A stretch of DNA of 64,000 bases from Streptomyces sp. SA15 (lineage in GTDB: Bacteria > Actinomycetota > Actinomycetes > Streptomycetales > Streptomycetaceae), in assembly GCF_002291145.1 (NCBI RefSeq), contig NZ_NTGE01000058.1:154396-218395 (forward strand), read 5' to 3'. A program made the position numbers and the translations under genes. Below are positions 26,551 to 35,757 of the stretch, piece by piece. Position 1 is the stretch's first letter. Each line of letters starts with the position of its first letter. The notes under the pieces were generated by a model, which was not told where the DNA came from, did no database searches, and saw nothing but the letters and a program-made list of their open reading frames with translations.

Positions 26551-27051
26551 TCACGTGAGCAGCGCCTCGAAATCGCCTCCGCGGGCCAGCCCCTCCAGTT
26601 CGTCGAGGGCGGCCATGGCGGCGGCCGCCGCCTCCGGGTCCCGTTCCGCCAGACCGCTCTCGGCGAACTCGTCCTCGTCCAGGCGGAGTACGGCCGTGCC
26701 GTCGGCGGAGCGCCACAGGTCAAGGTCGAGATCCTCTACGACGAGTTCGGTGCCGGAGAGCGTGGCGGGCCGGGTGATGTCGCAGTACCAGCCCTTGAGG
26801 GCGCCGGCGGAGTCGCGGACCTCCTTCACCGAGTACCAGCGGTCCCGCCAGTAGTACTCGGTGAAGATGTCGCCGGGCTCGAAGCGGACGAAGCCGAAGT
26901 CACGGACGCCGTCACCGGCCCAGGGGGCGCGGACGGCGATGCGCGCGCCGTCGTCGGCGAGGAGTTCGGCGCCGTAGCGGATCTTCGTGCGGCCCGCCTT
27001 GACGAGGACGACGTCCACGTGGAGCGTCGGCTCAGCCGATTTCGCGGACAT
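26551..27051 (-). CDS. DUF402 domain protein
   Basis: 166 residues. The core pattern (FGFVRFEPGDIFTEYYWRDR, WYSVKEVRD, LKGWYCDITRPA, VVEDLDLDLWR) is the DUF402 beta-barrel, which includes nucleoside di/triphosphatases (Ntdp) and the FomD phosphohydrolase. The acidic residues in YCDI and EDLDLDLW are the metal-binding candidates. Its first 20 bases overlap the end of the upstream GNAT gene, so the two are co-translated. Substrate unknown. Confidence 0.88.
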   Translation of the reverse strand: MSAKSAEPTLHVDVVLVKAGRTKIRYGAELLADDGARIAVRAPWAGDGVRDFGFVRFEPGDIFTEYYWRDRWYSVKEVRDSAGALKGWYCDITRPATLSGTELVVEDLDLDLWRSADGTAVLRLDEDEFAESGLAERDPEAAAAAMAALDELEGLARGGDFEALLT

Positions 27052-27961
27052 ACCGCACCTCCGTCGCGCAGATCTCGTACCCGAACCACTTGTTGATCGC
27101 GATCATCGGGCCGTTGCCGGCATCGTTGCCCGTGAACGCCTCCGTGAAACCGGCGGCGCGGGCGCGGTGCAGGGAGTCGTTCTTTGCCAGCTTGGCCAGG
27201 CCCCGGCCGCGGAAGGCGCGGGCGGTGCCGGTCATGACGGTGCCGTACCAGGTGCCGCCGTCGGTGCGGGCCGCGCTGAACGCGGCGGGGCGGCCGTCGA
27301 CGACGGCGACGGAGGTGAGCTCATGGCTGATGAGGGGGTGGTTCCAGGTTCCCTTCAGCCAGGCCTCGTAGTCGGTGAACTCGTAGGCGATGTCGCTCGG
27401 TTCGTCGGACATCGTCTCCGCGTCCAGCTCGAACAGGGGGCGCGGGTCGTCCGCGAAGTCGGCGCCCGTGCGCAGCTCGACGTCCAGCGGGAGGCTCTGG
27501 AGCGGCGGCAGCGTGCCGTTCGCCAGGTCCAGGCGGAGGAAGCGGGCGGAGCGGCTCTCGCGGTAGCCGTGCCGCTCGGCGAAGGCGCGGTTGCCGGGTT
27601 CGTCCAGGACCCAGGAGAACAGCCTGGTCGCGCCCTGGGCCGCCAGGTGCTCCTCGGCGGCGCGGACCAGCAGCGAGCCGGCGCCGCGTCGCGCCCGCTC
27701 GGGGTGCACGTACACGTTGACGTACCCCTGGCCGGGCTCCGGACTGTCGTGAACGATCCCGACCTGTGCCGTGCCGATCACCTCGCCGTGCTCCTCCGCG
27801 ACGAGGGAGCGGTGGTGGGCGTCGGGGTGGGCGTGGGTGAGGTCGTAGGCCAGGGAGTCGGGAGTGACCAGATAGAAGGGGAGCGCAAGGCGGCGGACGT
27901 GGGCGAAGCCCTCGATATCGGCTCGGACCTCGGGGTGGAGGTCGCGCACGGTCACAGTCAT
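27032..27961 (-). CDS. GNAT acetyltransferase, two-domain
   Basis: 309 residues. The ATG at 27961 is chosen because the frame upstream of it lies in the divergent promoter region. The N-terminal GNAT domain has VYVHPERARRGAGSLLVRAA (CoA loop, about 105-125). The second domain has RAFRGRGLAKLAKNDSLHRA and NKWFGYEI near the C-terminus. Such tandem GNAT proteins of actinomycetes acetylate small molecules or proteins; the substrate is unknown. It overlaps the DUF402 gene by 20 bp and is divergent from a GntR gene across 70 bp. Confidence 0.88.
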   Translation of the reverse strand: MTVTVRDLHPEVRADIEGFAHVRRLALPFYLVTPDSLAYDLTHAHPDAHHRSLVAEEHGEVIGTAQVGIVHDSPEPGQGYVNVYVHPERARRGAGSLLVRAAEEHLAAQGATRLFSWVLDEPGNRAFAERHGYRESRSARFLRLDLANGTLPPLQSLPLDVELRTGADFADDPRPLFELDAETMSDEPSDIAYEFTDYEAWLKGTWNHPLISHELTSVAVVDGRPAAFSAARTDGGTWYGTVMTGTARAFRGRGLAKLAKNDSLHRARAAGFTEAFTGNDAGNGPMIAINKWFGYEICATEVRYVREIG

Positions 27962-28031
27962 GTACGCGCACGCTACGGCGGGACGAGCGCGGGTGCCTCT
28001 CATTTTCCGGTGGGTGCGGGACAATCACCCT

Positions 28032-28403
28032 GTGACCTTGAAGATCCACATCGATGAGAGCGCACCGCCGTACGAGCAGGTGCGGGCGCAGATCTCCGAG
28101 CAGGCGCGGGCGGGCGTGCTGCCCGTGGGGTACCGGCTGCCGACCGTGCGGGGGCTGGCCGAGTCGCTGGGCCTGGCGGCGAACACGGTCGCCAAGGCGT
28201 ACCGGGCGCTGGAGAGCGACGGGGTGATCGAGACGCGGGGGCGCAACGGCACGTTTGTGGCTGCCGCCGGCTCGGCCGCGGAGCGTGAAGCGGCGTCGGC
28301 TGCGCAGGGGTATGCCCAGCGTGTGCGGCGGCTGGGGCTTTCGGAGGGGGATGCGTTGGCGGCGGTGCGGGATGCTCTGCGGGCGGCTTACGGGGACGGG
28401 TGA
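28032..28403 (+). CDS. GntR-family regulator, YhcF/YtrA-like
   Basis: 123 residues from a GTG. The winged HTH occupies residues 8-75 (PPYEQVRAQISEQARAGVLP, then LAESLGLAANTVAKAYRALE). A short helical tail of 45 residues follows instead of a ligand domain, as in YhcF/YtrA regulators. The partner would often be an ABC transporter, but none is adjacent here. It is divergent from the GNAT gene and may share its 70-bp promoter region. Confidence 0.9.
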   Translation: MTLKIHIDESAPPYEQVRAQISEQARAGVLPVGYRLPTVRGLAESLGLAANTVAKAYRALESDGVIETRGRNGTFVAAAGSAAEREAASAAQGYAQRVRRLGLSEGDALAAVRDALRAAYGDG

Positions 28404-28461
28404 GCACGGTTCGGCGCCGGACGACGACGTCCTGGCCGAGCGTCGTCGCGGCGGGAAAGGA

Positions 28462-29214
28462 CTACGGAGTACGAGTGGGCGCCAGGCCCACCGCGCCCGC
28501 CGCTCGCGCGAACGTCACCGCGTCCTCCACCGCCGCCCCGTTCGGGTCGTTGTTGAAGTACGCGTACACGTCCTGCCCCTCGGCCCACGTCTGCGCGATC
28601 CGTTCGGCCCACGTCTTCAGGGACCGGCGCCCATAGCGCGGCCACGCCTTGGCGCGGCCCTCGTGGAAGCGGACGTACCCCCAGTCGGTGGTCCGCCACA
28701 ACGGTGTCACCGGGCGGGCCCGTACGTCGGCCCAGCACAGCGCGGCGCCCCGGCTCTCCAGCACCTTGCGCACCTCGGGCGTCCACCAGGACTCGTGGCG
28801 CGGTTCCACCACGATCCGGGTCGCCGACGGGAAGCAGCCCAGGCAGGCCTGAAGCAGGCCGGCGTCGGCGCGCAGTGTCGGCGGCAGTTGCAACAGCACC
28901 GGGCCGAGCCGGTCGCCCAGGCCCTCCGCGTGGCTCATCAGGCGGTGCACCGGCTCCTCGGGGTCCCGCAGCCGCTTGATGTGGGTGAGGTAGCGGCTGG
29001 CCTTGACCGCGACGACGAAGTCCGGCGGAACGCGCTCCCGCCAGGCCTCGAAGTTCTCCCGCGACGGCAGCCGGTAGAAGGCGTTGTTGACCTCGACCGT
29101 CGCGAAGCGCCTCGCGTACTCCTCCAGCCACAGCCGCGTGGGGCACCCCTCCGGGTAGAGGACGCCGCGCCAGTCCTTGTACTGCCACCCCGACGTGCCG
29201 ACGAACAGGGTCAT
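28462..29214 (-). CDS. DUF72 family protein
   Basis: 250 residues, full length. It has the TIM-barrel-like DUF72 pattern: FVGTSGWQYKDWRGVLYP at the N-terminus, then VEVNNAFYRLPSRENFEAWR, FVVAVKASRYLTHIKRL, LGPVLLQLPP and VYAYFNNDPNGAAVEDAV. The family function is unproved. The ATG at 29214 has GAGGGT just upstream. It is convergent with the GntR gene and lies downstream of the AAA gene on the same strand. Confidence 0.92.
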   Translation of the reverse strand: MTLFVGTSGWQYKDWRGVLYPEGCPTRLWLEEYARRFATVEVNNAFYRLPSRENFEAWRERVPPDFVVAVKASRYLTHIKRLRDPEEPVHRLMSHAEGLGDRLGPVLLQLPPTLRADAGLLQACLGCFPSATRIVVEPRHESWWTPEVRKVLESRGAALCWADVRARPVTPLWRTTDWGYVRFHEGRAKAWPRYGRRSLKTWAERIAQTWAEGQDVYAYFNNDPNGAAVEDAVTFARAAGAVGLAPTRTP

Positions 29215-29259
29215 ACCCTCATGAAAGCACCCGCGAGGCCCTCTTACCGAGACAGCCCC

Positions 29260-30354
29260 TTACAGATAAAGCCCGGCGTCCGTCCCGGGCCGCGGCTCCG
29301 GCACTGACGTCGGGGACGTGCCTCGGCGCAGTGCGTACAGCTCCGCCAGTGTCGCGCCCTCGCGGCCTACGCCCTCCTCGGTTCCGAGCCAGTTCACCGC
29401 CTCCCGGCGGGTCAGCGGCCCCACCTCGATGCGGGCCAGGCAGCGACCGGGGCGGACCACGGCCGGGTGGAGGCGCTCCAGGTCCTCGTTGGTCGTCACA
29501 CCGACCAGGACGTTGCGGCCCTGGCCCAGCAGGCCGTCCGTGAGGTTCAGCAGCCGGGACAGCGCCTGGCCCGCCGTGTGCTTGGCCTCCCCGCGGATCA
29601 GTTCGTCGCAGTCCTCCAGCAACAGCAGCCGCCAGCGGCCCTTGCCGGTGGAGTCCTCCTCGCCGATCGCGATGTCCATCAGATAGCCGACATCACTGAA
29701 CAGCCGTTCCGGATCCAGCACGCAGTCCACCTGGCACCAGTCCCGCCAGGAGCGGGCCAGCGTCCGCAGCGCCGAGGTCTTGCCGGTGCCCGGCGGGCCG
29801 TGCAGCAGGAGCAGCCGGCCGGCGATGTCCTCCGGCGTCGTCTTCATCAGGCGGTCCATGGCGTCCGCCACCGGCGCGGTGTAGTTGTCCCGCACCTCGT
29901 CCCAGGTGCCCGCCGAGATCTGGCGGGTGGTGCGGTGCGGGCCCCGCCTCGGGGACACGTACCAGAAACCCATCGTCACGTTCTCCGGCTGCGGCTCGGG
30001 CTCGTCCGCCGCGCCGTCCGTGGCCTGGTCGAGGATCTTCGCCGCCAGTTCGGCGCTGGTCGCCGTGACGGTGACGTCGGCGCCCCGGTTCCAGCGGGAG
30101 ATCAGCAGGGTCCAGCCGTCGCCCTGCGCCAGCGTCGCGCTGCGGTCGTCGTCGCGCGCCACGCGCAGCACGCTGGCGCCCGGCGGCAGCAGGGTCGCCC
30201 CGGAGCGGACGCGGTCGATGTTGGCCGCGTGCGAGTACGGCTGCTCGCCCGTCGCGAAGCGGCCGAGGAACAGCGCGTCGACGACGTCGGACGGCGAGTC
30301 GCTGTCGTCGACGTTGAGCCGGATCGGCAGAGCGTCGTGTGGGTTCGCAGACAT
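29260..30354 (-). CDS. AAA ATPase with DUF5925 N-terminal domain
   Basis: 364 residues. An N-terminal DUF5925 domain (about 1-120; LFLGRFATGEQPYSHAANID) precedes an AAA ATPase core with Walker A LLLHGPPGTGKTS, Walker B LLLLEDCDELI, sensor 1 LVGVTTNED and arginine finger HPAVVRPGRC. It is a standalone AAA protein widespread in Streptomyces, with no known function. Start at ATG 30354; an in-frame ATG at 30372 is an alternative, and neither has a strong ribosome site. It is divergent from the GH39-like gene across about 207 bp. Confidence 0.88.
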   Translation of the reverse strand: MSANPHDALPIRLNVDDSDSPSDVVDALFLGRFATGEQPYSHAANIDRVRSGATLLPPGASVLRVARDDDRSATLAQGDGWTLLISRWNRGADVTVTATSAELAAKILDQATDGAADEPEPQPENVTMGFWYVSPRRGPHRTTRQISAGTWDEVRDNYTAPVADAMDRLMKTTPEDIAGRLLLLHGPPGTGKTSALRTLARSWRDWCQVDCVLDPERLFSDVGYLMDIAIGEEDSTGKGRWRLLLLEDCDELIRGEAKHTAGQALSRLLNLTDGLLGQGRNVLVGVTTNEDLERLHPAVVRPGRCLARIEVGPLTRREAVNWLGTEEGVGREGATLAELYALRRGTSPTSVPEPRPGTDAGLYL

Positions 30355-30561
30355 GCCGCCATGATCCGGCACGGGCGGGCCTCGTGCACCCGGTTTCCGT
30401 TGTGCGCGGGTTGTGTCGCGTGTGTGCCAGGCGTCGCGGGGCAGGCGGGAATTTGTCAGACAGGCCCTAGCGCTCCCGGTGTGTCCGCTCCGCCCTGTTA
30501 CAGAGCTGTGCGGCTACGACATCTGCCCCAGCGTGCCCCCACCCGGCTACCGTTGCCCTCG

Positions 30562-31983
30562 ATGGGACGTCATGGGTGGAATTCGGGGGTGGGGCGCTGG
30601 CGGCTCACCGCGCTGCTCGGTGTGGGCGTGGCCGCTCTGGCGCTGGTGGTGACCCTGCTCAACACGCTTCCCGGCGGCGGCACGAGCACCGAGGGCACCT
30701 CGCGCGACGGCGACAAGGTGCACGGCACGCCGGCTTCCCCGCCGGACCAGACGACACCGGACGTCGGCTGGGGCTTCACGCACACCCAGTTCAGCGCCGA
30801 CGAGGGCAGCTCCGCGGCCACCGGGCGCGTCGAGGAGCTGCTGTCGGAGGCCGGGGGCCTGCCGCAGAACCAGCACATCATGGGCTGGGGCGCCGACAAC
30901 CCGGAGCCGGTGAAGGGGCGTTATGACTTCGAGGCCCTTGACCGCCGTATCGACTTCATGCGCTCCTCCGGCGGCACTCCCGTGGTCACCCTGTGCTGCG
31001 CCCCGGACTGGATGAAGGGCGGCAGGGGCGGCGTCGACAACACCGACTGGAGCCAGGCCGCCCTGGAGACCGCCCCGACGCCCGACCACTACCAGGACTT
31101 CGCCGACCTCGCCGCGACCGTCGCCAAGCGCTATCCGGACGTACGCCACTTCGTCGTCTGGAACGAGTTCAAGGGCTTCTGGAACGACGCGAAGGCCCGC
31201 TGGGACTACGAGGGGTACACCAGGCTCTACAACCTGGTGTACAAGGCCCTGAAGAAGGTCGACAAGGACATCATGGTCGGCGGGCCCTACCTGGTGATGG
31301 ACAGCCTCGACCCACGGTCTCAGGACGCCTCCCCGACCTTCAAGGGACCTTGGGGCGCCATGGACCAGCGCGTCCTCGACGCCTTCGCCCACTGGAACAA
31401 GAACAAGGTCGGCGCCGACTTCGTGGTCGTGGACGGCTCCAGCTACACCAAGGACGACGAACTGCTGCCCGACGAGTTCGCCGCCACCGACAAGTTCACG
31501 GCGGTGAGCGAATGGGTGCGCGCGCGGACCGGTGACCTGCCGCTGTGGTGGGCCGAGTACTACGTCGAGCCCGCCGACGGCAACGACGACCGCAAGGGCT
31601 GGTCCGAGACCCGTCGCGTCGCCGTCCAGGCCACCGGAATGATCGCCATGGCCAAGGGCGGCGCCACCTCCGGCTTCTACTGGAACCCGGAGAAGGAGCA
31701 GGGCACCGAGTGCGCGGGCTGCCTGTGGACACCGACCGACAAGGGCAGCGGCGGCGAGAGGCTGCCCATGTACGACCTCGTGTCCCGCTTCGGCGCGGAG
31801 TTCCCGCCGGCCACCGAGTACGAGACCGTGTCCGTCGCCCCGGACGACGTACCCAATGTCCGCGTCCTGGCGACCGACAAGGTGATCCTGGTCGTCAACA
31901 CCCTCGACCGGCCGATCAACGCGAGGATCGACACCAAGCGGTTCGACATGCAGGCGTACGAGGTGAAGTGGCTCAACCGGTAA
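30562..31983 (+). CDS. Membrane-anchored GH39-like glycoside hydrolase
   Basis: 473 residues. The frame is open much further upstream, but ATG 30562 places the transmembrane or signal-anchor helix correctly (WRLTALLGVGVAALALVVTL, about 13-34). The catalytic region resembles GH39/clan A: acid/base in FVVWNEFKGFWN and nucleophile in LPLWWAEYYVEP. The substrate may be an exopolysaccharide, because the convergent genes 15 bp downstream encode a flippase, a polysaccharide deacetylase and glycosyltransferases. It could trim the polymer made by that cluster. Confidence 0.82.
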   Translation: MGRHGWNSGVGRWRLTALLGVGVAALALVVTLLNTLPGGGTSTEGTSRDGDKVHGTPASPPDQTTPDVGWGFTHTQFSADEGSSAATGRVEELLSEAGGLPQNQHIMGWGADNPEPVKGRYDFEALDRRIDFMRSSGGTPVVTLCCAPDWMKGGRGGVDNTDWSQAALETAPTPDHYQDFADLAATVAKRYPDVRHFVVWNEFKGFWNDAKARWDYEGYTRLYNLVYKALKKVDKDIMVGGPYLVMDSLDPRSQDASPTFKGPWGAMDQRVLDAFAHWNKNKVGADFVVVDGSSYTKDDELLPDEFAATDKFTAVSEWVRARTGDLPLWWAEYYVEPADGNDDRKGWSETRRVAVQATGMIAMAKGGATSGFYWNPEKEQGTECAGCLWTPTDKGSGGERLPMYDLVSRFGAEFPPATEYETVSVAPDDVPNVRVLATDKVILVVNTLDRPINARIDTKRFDMQAYEVKWLNR

Positions 31984-31998
31984 GCCGTAGAAGCCACT

Positions 31999-34900
31999 TC
32001 ACTTCATCGTCAGGAACCGCTGCACCAGCGAGGCGAGCAGCACCGCCAGCAGCGGCAGCGCGAACCAGAAGCTGCTCTGCAGCCACCGCAGTTGCCGCAC
32101 GCTCGGCCGAACCGCGACCCGCACGACCTCCCGTGTCGTCAGCAGCACGATCAGCGCGAGCGCCGCGAGAGCCCCGACGACCGACCAGGGCGTCCACGTC
32201 ACCTGCGGCCCGATCGGACCCGGGTCCGCGGCCGGGACCTTGCCCTCGGGCTGCCTGCGCAGCGTGTACATCGTCACGTCGTCGTTGACGAAGACCTTCT
32301 TCAGTTCCTCACGGGCGTCCAGGTTCTGGACCAGCCGCGGCTCCCAGGTCTTCGCATAGCCCACGTCCAGCTGGAGATAGATCACCTGACTGCGGTTGAT
32401 CATCAGATACGAGTTCGGACCCGCGTCCTTCAACGCCTTGACCAGCCCCGACACCAGCACCGGGTCGGTCGGCGCGAGCGTCGGCAGGTACTCGACCTTC
32501 TCCATGTCCTTCGCGCCCCACGGCATCGCCGGCGTCACCGTGTTCACCGGGTCTTCGCTCAGCCACAGCAGGCGTGCCGTCGGCTCGTCGTGGGCGTACA
32601 GGTAGTCCATGGCGGCGACCTCGCCGGGCCGGATCCGCTCGAACGGCTCGTTGCCCCAACGGGCCACCAGGAAGCCGCCCATGAGCACCAGACCCGCCAT
32701 CAGCGCGGCCAGCGGGGCCAGGCTCGCCCGGTCCTTGTCGCGCTCCTCGACCGTGACTCCGGTACGCGGGAACAAGGCGAGAGCGGCGAGCAGGGCCGCG
32801 CCCGGCAGGGCGAACATGAAGACCCGCAGCGCCATTTCGCCGCCGTACGACTGCATGCCGAAGCCCAGGAACGGCACAAAGGTCAGCACCAGCAGGGACC
32901 GCTCGCGGTACTTGTGCCAGCGCCGCCGCCACCAGCCCCAGCAGGCGAAGGCCATCACCCCGCCGGCCAGGAGCACGCGCGCGTAGAGCACGAGCTTGTG
33001 CGTCGAACTGCCGCCCTCTATACGGCCGGACACGGACGACGACACATTGCCGCCGACCCCGCCGACCCCGCCGAACAGCTCGTCGAAGTGCCCGGACCAG
33101 TACGGCTCGGCCATGAAGCCGATCCAGACGGCCACCAGGACGCCGAACAGGATGGGCAGACCGCGCAGTTCGCTGCGGCCGATCAGGACGAGCGCCGCCA
33201 GCACGCCCAGCATCACGAACGGGGTGAGCTGGTGCGCCGGGACGCTCGCCGCGAACAGGCCGATCAGGACCATGAGCAGCACGGCCCGCTGCCGCCGGTT
33301 CGTCGGCTCGACCTCGATCTCGCCCGGCCGCCGCTTCGTCCAGATCACGCCCGGCGCCCGGAACCAGACGAGCAGGATCGCCACGAACACCAGGTAGAGG
33401 AGATACGTGAAGCCCTGCGGGGAGAAGTAGTCCTGGCCGACCCAGCCGCTGAGCACGAAGATCCAGATGCCGGTCCACTTCGCCCGCCAGCTCGCCCGCA
33501 TCGAGCGCACAAGGAGGAACATCGGCGCTAGATACAGCAGCTGGATGGCCAGCGGCCACCAGCGGATGACCTCGGTGAGGTCGCTGACCCCGCAGGCCTT
33601 CAGGGCGAACGCGGCCACCGCGAAGAAGCCCGGCCAGCTCCAGCGTGCGTCCAGGTCGGGGACGGCCGACCCGGTCCGGTCGATGTAGTCGAGGAAGCCG
33701 AGGTGCTGCCAGGCCGTCGCGAACCGCGGCTCGGTCTCGATCAGGGCGGGCAGCGCGTGCAGCGAGACCACGGTCGCGAGCAGCGTGACCAGGAGAAGTG
33801 CCCGGTGTTCGCGGCCCAGCCACAGCAGGGAGGCGAACACCACGACCAGCAGCGCCGCGCCGACGAGGGTGGGCAGGGGCAGCACGGAGATCAGCCCGAG
33901 CCCGCCCATCTCGTCGAGGTCGGCCTCGCCGAGGCGCAGCGCGGGCACCCAATACAGCAAGAGTGCGGCGGTCAGGAGACAGCCGAGGATCACTCCAAGG
34001 CGCGTGGGTGCACGCGAGGGCACCTCTTCGCGCACCGGTGCCTCTTCCCGTAGGACGTCCTCCACGGGCTCTACGGGGGCCTCCGCCTCGAACGGCGCGT
34101 CCACCTCCGCCGGCCCGAGGGACGCCTCGGAGCCCGGTTCCCTCTCCTCGACCGGCAACCCGAGCCCCGGCTTCCGCACCCAGGCCGGCCGCTGGTCGTC
34201 CGGAAGCACCGGCGTGCCCGCGGGCGGCGTCCCCGGCCCCGGCCGCACGTCGGGCCGGCGTTCCAGATGGTCGAAGTCGACGTGGATGCCGAGGGCGAGC
34301 GTTTCCTGGTCGAGCGCCCAGGCGGGTCCGCGCCTGTGCGGTGCCGCCTGGGCGGGGACCTCGCGCGCCCCCAGGTCGGCGAGGTCCCCGTCGGGCGCCG
34401 CGCTCTCGGGGATGTGGGCACCCGAGGCACGGACGATCTTGTACAGCTTGGGCGCGGCGATCGCGACGATCACCGCGAGCGAGGAGATCTCCGCGACGCC
34501 CGCGCCGGTCAGGCCCATGCGGGGGAGCAGCAGCAGCGTCAGCCCGAGCACCATGACGCAGAGCAGGCCCTGCAGCCAGGCCAGCCCGGCGGTGCGGCTC
34601 TGCGCGCGCAGCACCGCGAAGTACGTCTCCATGACGACCCGCAGAACCGCCCCGACCGCGAACCAGCGCAGCAGCGGTGTGGCCGCGTCCGCGTAGCCCG
34701 CGCCGAAGACGCCGAGGATCCACGGGGCGCCGAAGAACAGCACCCCGGCCACCGGCAGCATGATCCGCGCCATCCGCTTCAGCGCGGCCCGGGTGTTGGC
34801 GGCCAGCCGGCGCGGGTCGTGCGAGCCCTCGACGGTGAGGGACGCGCCCATGTTGATGGCGAGCAGATTGACCGTGCCGCCGATCGTGGTGGTGATGTAG

Positions 34901-35757
34901 AAGTACGCGTTGTCCTCGGAGCTGACCTGCGAGGCGATGATCACGGGGACCAGGTACACCACGGCGAGCGAGAACAGCGAGCCGGTGTAGTCGCCCGCCA
35001 GGAACCGCCCGACCTCCTTCAGCGTCGGCGGCCGGGCATGGTCCGCGGTGGCCTTCACATGCCGCGGCACCAGCCGCCGGAACACCAGCCAGCCCAGTGG
35101 CAGTACGGAGAAGGCGATCGCCGCGACCCAGGACACGAAGACGCCGGTGGTGGGGATGGCCACCGCGAAGGCGACCAGCAGCCCCAGCTTGACGGCCGAG
35201 AACACGGTGTTGCCGACCGGCACCCACAGCGCGCTGCGCAGCCCGGTCAGCACCCCGTCCTGGAGGGTCAGCAGCGACCAGGCGACGACCGCCACGACGA
35301 AGCCGAGCCCGTGCACCGGCCCGTGCAGGAAGCGGTACGACGGCCCCCACGCGTCCAGGGTGAGCAGGAAGACCAGCGCGGCCAGCGCCACGATCACCGA
35401 ACTGCCCGCGTACGTACGCAAGATGAGCCGCCCGGTGGCCCGCCCCGCGATCGGGATGAAGCGGGCCAGCGCCCCGGTCAGGGTGAGTGCGGTCAGGCCG
35501 GCGAGGAGCTTCATCGCGGCGATCGCGGCCGAGCCCTGGCCCACGGCCGACTCGGAGTAGTAGCGGGCCGCGGCCAGCCAGAACCCGAGGCCGAGCACCG
35601 CGGAGATGCCGGTGTTGAGCATCAGGGCGTAGGCGTTGCGGAACAGCTGGCTGCCCCCCGCGCCCATTCCGGGCAGCCGGAGCCGGCGCCCCGGCCGCTC
35701 GGGCGCCTCGGTCGCGGGCGACTCTTCCTCGGTCGTGGTCGTGGTCGTGTCAGACAC
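31999..35757 (-). CDS. Polysaccharide flippase fused to large membrane domain (1252 residues)
   Basis: The start is GTG 35757, overlapping the deacetylase stop by 8 bp. Residues 35-480 are a Wzx/MATE-like flippase with about 12-14 helices (LFRNAYALMLNTGISAVLG, FLAGDYTGSLFSLAVVYLVP). A soluble proline/acid-rich linker follows (about 480-630). Then comes a second membrane part of about ten helices (TRLGVILGCLLTAALLLYWV, WVGQDYFSPQGFTYLLYLVF), resembling ligase/polymerase-type or GT-C-like proteins, and a C-terminal extracellular segment with a final helix. Flipping of lipid-linked glycan and its polymerisation or ligation would thus be in one chain. The second half is the less certain assignment. 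Confidence 0.82.
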   Translation of the reverse strand: MSDTTTTTTEEESPATEAPERPGRRLRLPGMGAGGSQLFRNAYALMLNTGISAVLGLGFWLAAARYYSESAVGQGSAAIAAMKLLAGLTALTLTGALARFIPIAGRATGRLILRTYAGSSVIVALAALVFLLTLDAWGPSYRFLHGPVHGLGFVVAVVAWSLLTLQDGVLTGLRSALWVPVGNTVFSAVKLGLLVAFAVAIPTTGVFVSWVAAIAFSVLPLGWLVFRRLVPRHVKATADHARPPTLKEVGRFLAGDYTGSLFSLAVVYLVPVIIASQVSSEDNAYFYITTTIGGTVNLLAINMGASLTVEGSHDPRRLAANTRAALKRMARIMLPVAGVLFFGAPWILGVFGAGYADAATPLLRWFAVGAVLRVVMETYFAVLRAQSRTAGLAWLQGLLCVMVLGLTLLLLPRMGLTGAGVAEISSLAVIVAIAAPKLYKIVRASGAHIPESAAPDGDLADLGAREVPAQAAPHRRGPAWALDQETLALGIHVDFDHLERRPDVRPGPGTPPAGTPVLPDDQRPAWVRKPGLGLPVEEREPGSEASLGPAEVDAPFEAEAPVEPVEDVLREEAPVREEVPSRAPTRLGVILGCLLTAALLLYWVPALRLGEADLDEMGGLGLISVLPLPTLVGAALLVVVFASLLWLGREHRALLLVTLLATVVSLHALPALIETEPRFATAWQHLGFLDYIDRTGSAVPDLDARWSWPGFFAVAAFALKACGVSDLTEVIRWWPLAIQLLYLAPMFLLVRSMRASWRAKWTGIWIFVLSGWVGQDYFSPQGFTYLLYLVFVAILLVWFRAPGVIWTKRRPGEIEVEPTNRRQRAVLLMVLIGLFAASVPAHQLTPFVMLGVLAALVLIGRSELRGLPILFGVLVAVWIGFMAEPYWSGHFDELFGGVGGVGGNVSSSVSGRIEGGSSTHKLVLYARVLLAGGVMAFACWGWWRRRWHKYRERSLLVLTFVPFLGFGMQSYGGEMALRVFMFALPGAALLAALALFPRTGVTVEERDKDRASLAPLAALMAGLVLMGGFLVARWGNEPFERIRPGEVAAMDYLYAHDEPTARLLWLSEDPVNTVTPAMPWGAKDMEKVEYLPTLAPTDPVLVSGLVKALKDAGPNSYLMINRSQVIYLQLDVGYAKTWEPRLVQNLDAREELKKVFVNDDVTMYTLRRQPEGKVPAADPGPIGPQVTWTPWSVVGALAALALIVLLTTREVVRVAVRPSVRQLRWLQSSFWFALPLLAVLLASLVQRFLTMK

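Noticed and set aside
29467..30561. Upstream extension of the GH39-like gene frame
   Set aside because: It is antisense to the DUF5925 AAA gene. The membrane anchor only makes sense with the ATG at 30562.
31999..34050. Several long frames opposite the flippase gene
   Set aside because: High-GC shadows rich in Arg, His and Gln, with no family resemblance.
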